Positions 1 to 5,038 of a stretch of DNA of 6,174 nt are shown in pieces. A model generated the notes under the pieces. That model worked only from the letters and a program-made list of their open reading frames with translations. It was not told the DNA's origin and searched no databases. The DNA is from Planctomycetaceae bacterium (lineage in GTDB: Bacteria; Planctomycetota; Planctomycetia; Pirellulales; Pirellulaceae), in assembly GCA_003501565.1 (NCBI GenBank), contig DNPC01000646.1, positions 1-6,174 of the forward strand. The letters run 5' to 3'. Positions within the stretch are counted from its first letter, which is position 1. The number at the start of each line of letters is the position of its first letter. The position numbers and the translations under genes are program-made.

Positions 1-173
1 GGTCCGACGTAGCTGTCCTTGCGGGTTTGAAGTTGACCACGTGATGTAGTACCGAGCGCGTGTTTCCCCAGTGCAACTGTTTGCTCATTGGGATCTGCGT
101 GCGGGATGCTGCTACGCCCAAATACCAGCGAGCCGGTCCATCCTGGGGGTTCGATAGCCCACCACCAATGTTC
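1..173 (-). CDS. Possible hypothetical protein, N-terminal part, running off the left edge
   Basis: Reading leftward from an ATG at 173-171, the frame stays open to the window edge (57 complete codons) and begins MEHWWWAIEPPGWTGS. I do not recognise a family, and no catalytic motif or membrane segment is visible. There is no Shine-Dalgarno site in front of the ATG. A second minus-strand frame, shifted by one base, is also open from 196 to the edge and looks equally protein-like, although it has no ATG near its beginning, so the correct frame cannot be settled here. If real, the gene is divergent from the selenoprotein gene, and the shared promoter region would lie at about 174-314. The stretch may equally be a decayed gene or a repeated non-coding element. 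Confidence 0.25.
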
Positions 174-287
174 CATGGGTAAGGAGATAGACGGAGCTAC
201 CGGAAAGTTAGATAAATCAATGGCGGTTTCGACTCTACGCGTTCCGAAGGAGCATCACTTCCGATAAACTTTTGGTGAACTTGAATC

Positions 288-309
288 TGTTCCCTACTCC
301 CTCGGAACA
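288..309 (+). repeat. Short inverted repeat over the ribosome-binding region of the selenoprotein gene
   Basis: TGTTCC (288-293) and GGAACA (304-309) are exact reverse complements separated by ten bases. The right arm contains the GGAA that serves as the candidate Shine-Dalgarno site for the ATG at 315. In the transcript this could form a small hairpin that hides the site, or the DNA could be an operator. Six base pairs may also occur by chance. Confidence 0.3.
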
Positions 310-314
310 TCTTG

Positions 315-1010
315 ATGCAACTATTTCGCCGACGTTCATTGGCTTTCGTTTTTGGCCTGTGGCTCTCTTCGCCGTTCTGCCAATTTGGACCCTCGGGTCT
401 GCAGCCGCCAAGTATTTCAATCGGTCGGGCTGGTGAACCACCTACGCTTTCACCGCAGGCTGCATTGAGCCAACGCGACGGTACTTCCGACAGTAAGCAA
501 GCCGGAGAAAAGGAGGGTCGTGGCCCCCTGAAAGTCGGCGACAAGGCAGTTGATTTCCGATTGGAAGGTATCGACGGTACGGTCCAGCTGTCCAAGGTTC
601 TCGACAAAAAGAAGAACGTGATTCTGGTATTCAGTCGTGCCTACTGGTGACCATACTGCAAAAAGCAACTGGTCGAGTTGCAAGAGCATGCGGAAGATTT
701 CAAGAAGCTAAACGCTGAACTCATTTTTGTTTTTCGGGAAGAGCGGAGTGGGGTTCGAGCGCTGAAAAAGCTGCGCGATGAATTCGAAACGAAGTTCACA
801 CTCGCGCTGGATTTGAACAAGGCGAAAACGCCTCGTTACAGCCCCAAACCGAAGACCTTCACGAATTTTGTCATCGATTCAACTGGCAAGATACGTCTAA
901 CGATTCCGGGAAGCGTCACCACTCGCGCTAAAGCAAAAGCGTTTATCGCGAAGCTCAAGGAAATCGAGGGTGAACGCAAGAAGGGCTCTCAGAAAGACGC
1001 GTCCTCTTAG
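315..1010 (+). CDS. Peroxiredoxin-like (AhpC/TSA, redoxin) selenoprotein with U-P-Y-C redox centre, read through TGA 648-650
   Basis: This is a predicted thiol/selenol oxidoreductase of the thioredoxin fold, 231 residues when the TGA is read as selenocysteine. Residues 1-22 look like an export signal (MQLFRRRS, then a hydrophobic LAFVFGLWL core), so the protein probably acts outside the cytoplasm. A polar linker follows to about residue 70. The redoxin domain then starts at LKVGD and contains VILVFSRAYW-U112-PYC115-KKQLVELQ, where the usual form is W-C-P-Y-C. Later, NFVIDSTGKIR (184-194) matches the conserved redoxin strand. The tail is lysine-rich. Codons on both sides of the TGA are in one frame with no other stop, and each half alone would lack half of the domain. 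ATG 315 is preferred over the adjacent TTG 312 because GGAA at 304-307 lies seven bases upstream of it. Sec-containing Prx-like proteins with UxxC motifs are known in bacteria; the substrate here is unknown. Alternatives are a nonsense mutation or a sequencing error (TGC to TGA), but the exact position and the downstream hairpin argue against these. Confidence 0.85.
648..650 (+). other. In-frame UGA predicted to be recoded as selenocysteine (Sec112)
   Basis: The codon lies between TGG (Trp) and CCA-TAC-TGC (Pro-Tyr-Cys). It occupies the first position of the CxxC-type centre, the peroxidatic or nucleophilic cysteine in related redoxins. It is TGA, the only stop codon used for Sec, and differs from the cysteine codon TGC by one base. 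The next in-frame stop is the TAG at 1008-1010. Confidence 0.83.
657..688 (+). promoter_or_regulatory. Putative bacterial SECIS hairpin
   Basis: A perfect 6-bp upper stem, GCAACT (665-670) with AGTTGC (676-681), closes a five-base loop GGTCG (671-675). Below it, TGC (657-659) can pair with GCA (686-688) across an A-rich internal loop. The loop begins 20 bases after the UGA. Bacterial SECIS elements are known to sit within the coding sequence just after the UGA and to present guanines and a U in the apical loop for SelB; the E. coli fdhF loop also contains GGUC at nearly the same distance. The bulged U of the fdhF stem is not evident here. The assignment rests on pairing by eye, not on a folding calculation. 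Confidence 0.72.
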
Positions 1011-1233
1011 AACCGGCAACGAAGAGAGCGACGCGAAAAAAGAGAAAACACTGAGAGAGGAACGACACCGCGAAAGAGTAGGCCTAGTCGAGCTCTTGGG
1101 ATGACGCCGTTGGGTGATGTTTCGTTCTTGCCTGGCAACACTGCTAATGCGATGCTTGCTCCCTCAGCGCGGCGGCGCACGGAAAACTTTTCAGGTCGCG
1201 TGGCACTGACTGGCCGACGAATGAGGCAACCGG
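1011..1233. other. Intergenic region between the selenoprotein and alkyltransferase genes
   Basis: This 223-base gap is purine-rich at its left end and holds no convincing ORF, tRNA or T-tailed hairpin. It is long enough for a terminator and a promoter, which suggests that the two flanking genes are transcribed separately, but neither element can be pinned down by eye. GAGG at 1223-1226 is the likely ribosome-binding site of the following gene. Confidence 0.5.
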
Positions 1234-1692
1234 GTGTACAGCGAAATTCTGCAAACTCCGATTGGTGACCTCTCTATATTCGCCCTGGACGAAGCAGTAG
1301 AACGCATCGTCTTCGACACGCCAATCGACTCACCAGTTCCCAACGACCTCACGCGTGACTGCAGCCAACAATTGAGCGAGTATTTCGCCAGGCAGCGACG
1401 GGAATTTGATCTGCCGCTCCGATTTGGCGGAACCGAGTTCCAAACGATCGCCTGGAAAGCACTACTGGACATTCCCTACGGAAAAACCTCTACCTACAGC
1501 AGGCAGGCGAGTGCTATTGGCCGACCTAAAGCCATCCGCGCCGTTGGGGCGGCCAACGGGAAGAATGTCTTGAACATCGTGGTCCCTTGCCACCGCGTCA
1601 TCGGAGCTAGCGGATCGTTGACAGGTTACGGGGGTGGGTTGGAACGCAAACGTTGGTTACTGGACCATGAAACGCAAAGTCTGTTTGCGTAA
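1234..1692 (+). CDS. ogt: Methylated-DNA--[protein]-cysteine S-methyltransferase (O6-alkylguanine-DNA alkyltransferase)
   Basis: This cytoplasmic suicide repair protein transfers the alkyl group from O6-alkylguanine (and O4-alkylthymine) in DNA to its own cysteine. The 152-residue length fits the single-domain Ogt/MGMT family. The N-terminal part (about 1-65) is the variable ribonuclease-H-like domain. The DNA-binding domain starts near GTEFQTIAWKALLDIPYGKTSTYS (66-89), and the helix-turn-helix carries RAVGAANGKN (102-111) with the arginine finger and the Asn hinge. The active-site motif is VPCHRVIG with acceptor Cys119, followed by the family-typical LTGYGGGLERKRWLL (129-143). The start is GTG 1234, preceded by GAGG seven bases upstream; no in-frame ATG is available nearby. 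There is no Ada-type AraC or phosphotriester-repair domain, so it should be a stand-alone repair enzyme and not the Ada regulator. Ogt is the closest common symbol; the exact subfamily is inferred. Confidence 0.93.
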   Translation: MYSEILQTPIGDLSIFALDEAVERIVFDTPIDSPVPNDLTRDCSQQLSEYFARQRREFDLPLRFGGTEFQTIAWKALLDIPYGKTSTYSRQASAIGRPKAIRAVGAANGKNVLNIVVPCHRVIGASGSLTGYGGGLERKRWLLDHETQSLFA

Positions 1693-1748
1693 TTGATAGA
1701 CAATCCAAGAAGTTGGCTTTTCTTTTCGCACGCCGCGCCCGATAACTT

Positions 1749-1789
1749 GGCAGTTCTGGCCTGGACTAACGGATCCGTTGCCAGCTGCC
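1749..1789. repeat. Imperfect inverted repeat centred on a 12-bp palindrome, downstream of ogt
   Basis: AACGGATCCGTT (1768-1779) is a perfect palindrome. It is flanked by CTGG (1761-1764) with CCAG (1781-1784), and further out by GGCAG (1749-1753) with CTGCC (1785-1789), with unpaired bases on the left side. As RNA it could form a bulged stem-loop 57 bases after the ogt stop. It has no T-tract on either side, so it is not a typical intrinsic terminator. It could be a protein-binding site, a structured 3' end or chance. Confidence 0.35.
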
Positions 1790-1806
1790 CCTGCATCAAA
1801 CGAGTA

Positions 1807-1845
1807 TTCAGACCAGCTTTGCAACGTTCAGACTGGTTTTGCAAC
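1807..1845. repeat. Two-copy imperfect tandem repeat, 20-bp period
   Basis: TTCAGACCAGCTTTGCAAC (1807-1825) is repeated as TTCAGACTGGTTTTGCAAC (1827-1845). The two copies match at 16 of 19 positions, and all three differences are transitions. It lies in the non-coding gap ahead of the ABC operon. Confidence 0.6.
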
Positions 1846-1866
1846 ACCTGGTTCGCTCCGTGTGCT

Positions 1867-1893
1867 TTCGGCAAACGCAAGTATTCGGCAAAC
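1867..1893. repeat. Direct repeat TTCGGCAAAC, two copies
   Basis: Exact copies of this ten-base sequence lie at 1867-1876 and 1884-1893, with a 17-base period. They follow directly on the 20-bp tandem repeat and, like it, combine a TTC start with a CAA-containing end, so both pairs may belong to one degenerate repeat block. The block ends about 78 bases before the start of the ABC ATPase gene, a plausible place for regulator binding. Confidence 0.45.
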
Positions 1894-1970
1894 TCAGACA
1901 TGCTGTGCGTATGATCCCCGGCGGTACTGTGTCGCAATCAACATAAACCTCTATTCGAAGAGTCCCAAAA

Positions 1971-2894
1971 TTGAATGCGGTTTCGATTCGCAACGTAACA
2001 AAGACCTATGGTTCCCATCGAGCGGTAGACAATCTGTCGCTGGAGGTTCCAACTGGGTCACTTTATGGATTCATCGGTCCGAATGGTTCCGGTAAGACAA
2101 CCACAATTCGGATGATCCTGCGCATCATTCAGCCCGATCAAGGCTCAATTCGAGTTTTCGATTCAGAGGGTGGTTCAGCTGCCAACGATCAGGTCGGCTA
2201 CCTGCCCGAAGAGAGAGGCCTGTATAAGAAACTCTCCGTCCGTCGAATGCTAAAGTATTACGCCTCCCTCAAGGGGCTTAGTAGTCGAGAGTGTGAGCTT
2301 CAAACCAATCGTTGGCTAGAACACTTCGAAGCCTCTGAGTGGGCTAATAAAAAGATTGAATCCCTATCGAAGGGCATGTCGCAAAAAGTACAGTTTATTG
2401 CGTCAATCATCGCCGCACCTAAGCTCCTGATTCTTGACGAGCCATTTTCGGGTCTCGATCCCGTGAATGCGGAATCCATTCGTGCTGCAATTCTTCAATT
2501 GCGTGCCGAAGGAACGACCATCATCTTCTCGACTCACGACATGGCGGTGGCCGAAAAGATGTGCGATTACATTTTCATGATCTTCCGTGGCGACAAAGTC
2601 CTAGACGGGACGCTCGAGAGCATAAAGGCCGAATACGGAGCCGACACTGTTCGGCTACGATTCAATGGGCCCCGCGAATCCCTGTCAGTTCTTCCTGGGG
2701 TTCAACGAGTTACCGACATGGGAGAGTACCAAGAATTGCAGTTCAATGGCGATCCACAGGCAATCCTTAGTCGGCTGTGCGAACAAGGATCGATCAGCCT
2801 TTTTGAGATCGCGCAACCTTCACTGCACGACATATTCATTCGCATCGCAGGCGAGGATTCACAGGCTGCATTGGCCGAAGGAGCTGCATCATGA
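1971..2894 (+). CDS. ABC transporter ATP-binding protein, NatA/YhaQ-like
   Basis: This is the cytoplasmic ATPase subunit of an ABC-2 type exporter, 307 residues. Walker A is GPNGSGKTT (36-44), the signature motif is LSKGMSQKV (132-140), Walker B is LLILDEP (152-158, catalytic E157), and the H-loop histidine is H189 in FSTHD. In place of a canonical Q-loop it has GYLPEERGLYKKLSV (76-90), which is typical of the NatA-like group. Residues from about 220 on form the C-terminal accessory domain (DUF4162-like) common in that group. The start is TTG 1971: no ATG lies in frame before the conserved N-terminus, the frame closes upstream at TAA 1944-1946, and GAAGAG at 1957-1962 could be a ribosome-binding site. 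The stop overlaps the next start as ATGA, so translation is probably coupled to the permease. Family members include Na+ exporters and others of unknown substrate; the substrate cannot be read from the sequence. Confidence 0.93.
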   Translation: MNAVSIRNVTKTYGSHRAVDNLSLEVPTGSLYGFIGPNGSGKTTTIRMILRIIQPDQGSIRVFDSEGGSAANDQVGYLPEERGLYKKLSVRRMLKYYASLKGLSSRECELQTNRWLEHFEASEWANKKIESLSKGMSQKVQFIASIIAAPKLLILDEPFSGLDPVNAESIRAAILQLRAEGTTIIFSTHDMAVAEKMCDYIFMIFRGDKVLDGTLESIKAEYGADTVRLRFNGPRESLSVLPGVQRVTDMGEYQELQFNGDPQAILSRLCEQGSISLFEIAQPSLHDIFIRIAGEDSQAALAEGAAS

Positions 2895-4222
2895 ACAAAA
2901 TACTAACCGTCGCTCGCACCGAGTACATGATCGCAGTCACCAGCAAGGCTTTTGTAGTCGGCGTCATCATGATGCCAGTCTTTATGTGTGGTGCCTTCGT
3001 TGTGCAGCTGCTCACGCGAGACCAAGTTGATTTGACGGCTCGAAAACTGGCGGTCGTCGACAGAACCGGTCAGATGTTCGAAAAACTGGATTCAGCTGCC
3101 CAGCAACGCAACGAGTACGGCATTTACAAGTCCGATGAAGATCCGGACGCGGAAGGAGATTCGGCAAATCGAAAACAGGTGGCCGCTAAGTTCGAACTAG
3201 AACGCGTCGACTCTTCTGCCGCAAACGCAGAACTTGAAGCAGAGCTTTCTGAGCGGGTCAAAGCCCAGGAATTGTTTGCGTTTGCAATCATTGACGAAGA
3301 CATCCTGGCACCGGGCACACCGGGCAAGGTGCGTTACCACTCGCAAACCCCGACCTACCAGACACAGTATCGATGGCTTCAGCGAACAATCAACGAACTC
3401 GTTCGGCAGCATAGGCTCAAAGAGCTAGAGATTGCACCCGAATCTTTTGCTGCAATCGCAAGCGGCGTCGAAGTGGAAGAGCGCGGCTTGGTAGAAGCCA
3501 ATAGCGATGGCACGGGTCAAGAGACGAAAAAACTCGACAAGATCGCCACACTGGCCGTACCGTTCGGTGGCATCATGTTGATGTTCGTGATGATCATGTC
3601 CGTCGCTCCCGCAATGCTAAACAATGTCCTCGAAGAGAAGATGCAGAAGATTTCTGAGTTTCTCGTTTCTTCTTTGACTCCATTTCAGCTTATGCTTGGG
3701 AAGCTGGTGGGAGCAGTCTGGGTGGCATTAACCCTGGCAACCATTTACATTGCTGCGGCCATCTTTCTGGCCAACTACTTCGACTTCAGCGACAACATCC
3801 CGATACATCTTTATTTCTGGTTCGTGTTCTATCTATTTATCGCCCTAACAATCTTTGGCGCTTTATTCAGCGCGATCGGCGCCGCATGTTCGGAGCTGAG
3901 AGATGCCCAGAGTTTGATGACACCGGTCATGCTGATGGTTGTCATGCCGATGATGTGCATCGCGCCGGTACTTGATTCTCCCAGTAGCACTTTCGCGAAA
4001 CTGGTTTCGCTATTTCCACCCGCTACACCGATGCTGATGTTTGCTCGCATGGCCCTGCCGCCTGGACCGGCCGCATGGGAAATTGCTCTGGGAACCGTGC
4101 TTTCGATCGCCTTCGCGGGTTTTTGCGTGTACGCAGCCGGAAAGGTCTTTCGAATTGGGATATTGTCGCAAGGCCAGACGCCTACTTTCGGGAAACTCCT
4201 AAAATGGATTTTCACCAAGTAG
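2891..4222 (+). CDS. ABC-2 type transporter permease, NatB/YhaP-like
   Basis: This is the membrane subunit that pairs with the preceding ATPase, 443 residues. One membrane segment lies near the N-terminus (about 20-41). A large polar domain follows (about 42-218), rich in Asp/Glu and Lys/Arg and expected outside the cytoplasmic membrane. About five further segments follow (roughly 221-243, 272-294, 308-331, 342-361, 398-418). The sequence NNVLEEKMQKISEFLVSSLTP (244-264), followed by FQLMLGKLVGA, is the characteristic cytoplasmic coupling region of ABC2_membrane_3 permeases, matching the usual EEKE...E.L..SP....LLGK pattern. The start ATG 2891 overlaps the ATPase stop by four bases. This arrangement is that of NatAB, a sodium extrusion system in Bacillus, but many planctomycete relatives have unknown substrates, so only general export is claimed. 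Confidence 0.92.
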   Translation: MNKILTVARTEYMIAVTSKAFVVGVIMMPVFMCGAFVVQLLTRDQVDLTARKLAVVDRTGQMFEKLDSAAQQRNEYGIYKSDEDPDAEGDSANRKQVAAKFELERVDSSAANAELEAELSERVKAQELFAFAIIDEDILAPGTPGKVRYHSQTPTYQTQYRWLQRTINELVRQHRLKELEIAPESFAAIASGVEVEERGLVEANSDGTGQETKKLDKIATLAVPFGGIMLMFVMIMSVAPAMLNNVLEEKMQKISEFLVSSLTPFQLMLGKLVGAVWVALTLATIYIAAAIFLANYFDFSDNIPIHLYFWFVFYLFIALTIFGALFSAIGAACSELRDAQSLMTPVMLMVVMPMMCIAPVLDSPSSTFAKLVSLFPPATPMLMFARMALPPGPAAWEIALGTVLSIAFAGFCVYAAGKVFRIGILSQGQTPTFGKLLKWIFTK

Positions 4223-4264
4223 CGATATCGACTGTCACCCAGCCGTGGAGGTTTTGAGCAAGTC

Positions 4265-4299
4265 GCGGTGGATTGCCATCCAACAACGACATCCACCGC
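4265..4299. repeat. 9-bp perfect inverted repeat downstream of the permease gene
   Basis: GCGGTGGAT (4265-4273) and ATCCACCGC (4291-4299) are exact reverse complements separated by 17 bases. The hairpin starts 43 bases after the permease stop, where a terminator or transcript-stabilising structure would be expected. There is no T-tract after it, so an intrinsic terminator is not demonstrated. Confidence 0.45.
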
Positions 4300-4620
4300 C
4301 ACTGCGGCTCTACGCCCCACAGTATGCCGCGAGCTTCGTAACACCCACGCCGGTCGCAACGTCCTTTAACGATAGGCTCGACAGAAACTTCACGCTTGTA
4401 AAACAGCGTCGCCTGCCGCTAAGCACGACGAGCCGTTACGGATTGGTAGAAGACCTGGCGCCATCTTTGATGGTTGTGCCCTTCAGTCCGCCAGCGCGGT
4501 CGATGCGATGGATGTGTGCTCGAAAACAGAACCATCCAACCACGACCCAGTGCTGCACCGAATCACGACGTGGGTAGCTCTTGACCTTGTAGCGACCAAA
4601 CAATTTGAATTTTCTAGCTA

Positions 4621-4632
4621 GGCCGATCGGCC
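4621..4632. repeat. 12-bp perfect palindrome GGCCGATCGGCC
   Basis: This self-complementary GC-rich sequence lies in the gene-free stretch, just after the AT-rich run at 4600-4620, which itself contains CTAGCTAG. It could be a dimeric regulator site or may have arisen by chance. No T-tract adjoins it that would suggest a terminator on either strand. Confidence 0.3.
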
Positions 4633-4877
4633 CGCGTCGGAGTAAAAATATCGGTGACATTTCTGGCAAATCCGTACCGCCTGAGGAACGTCTTACTTGC
4701 CTGGATCAAGCCTCACTTTCTCAAGAATCCTAGCGTCGTCAAGCGAATTTCTTGAGTGTAAATCTACCCATCCCAAGCCCGCTCTAACGTCCAGTTGACC
4801 GCCGCTGGATTCGCCCGGCTTTGCTAGAAATTGGATTGTGCGTTCCTGATGCCGTCCTGCATGGGAATTACAGAGCA

Positions 4878-4898
4878 ACTTAGTGGACGACTTAGTGG
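4878..4898. repeat. Short direct repeat ACTTAGTGG, two copies
   Basis: Exact nine-base copies at 4878-4886 and 4890-4898 have a 12-base period. They lie about 140 bases before the sulfatase start, so they could be operator half-sites, but they also fall in frame inside the small open frame from 4861 (encoding L-S-G-R-L-S-G). Confidence 0.3.
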
Positions 4899-5038
4899 GC
4901 CACCAACCGGCATCGAAATTCGCCGTACAATAGTTGCCCGCAACCGATCGCACAATCCTGACAACACTTCCGAAGGTCCATTGGCGGCTTTGTCTGCGAT
5001 GCACGACCGTATCAAAAATCTTCGAATCGAGTACTGAG

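Larger units (their letters stand above)
4223..5038. other. Long stretch without a convincing gene between the permease and sulfatase genes
   Basis: These 816 bases hold only short overlapping open frames on both strands, with no recognisable domain and no good ribosome-binding sites. The one most worth noting is a + strand frame from ATG 4861 (58 codons) that ends at TGA 5035-5037, one base before the sulfatase ATG. It resembles no family I know, though its position would allow translational coupling. The stretch also contains an inverted repeat (4265-4299), a 12-bp palindrome (4621-4632) and a short direct repeat (4878-4898). The sulfatase promoter should lie in its right part but is not identifiable by eye. 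It may be a decayed gene. Confidence 0.5.

Noticed and set aside
181..188. A strong Shine-Dalgarno-like sequence, AAGGAGAT, on the + strand.
   Set aside because: No ATG, GTG or TTG lies 4-15 bases downstream. The next ATG at 220 opens only a 15-codon frame, so I treat the match as chance.
197..607. A 136-codon minus-strand open frame opposite the first half of the selenoprotein gene.
   Set aside because: Its translation has no recognisable domain and it lies opposite a well-supported redoxin gene, so it is a shadow frame.
678..1010. A separate 110-residue protein starting at TTG 678.
   Set aside because: It is the C-terminal half of the redoxin, in the same frame as the first half. It lacks the domain's N-terminal strands and catalytic motif, so it is better explained by UGA readthrough.
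3829..4359. A 176-codon minus-strand open frame over the end of the permease gene.
   Set aside because: It lies opposite conserved membrane segments of the permease, and its translation matches no family I know.
4245..4577. A 110-codon + strand open frame after the permease gene.
   Set aside because: Its translation is low in hydrophobic-core pattern, rich in Arg, Pro and Ser, and has no ribosome-binding site or known motif. It also overlaps other equally weak frames.
4861..5037. A 58-codon + strand open frame ending one base before the sulfatase ATG.
   Set aside because: The position is suggestive of coupling, but there is no clear ribosome-binding site, homology or motif, so it is recorded only in the description of the gene-free stretch.
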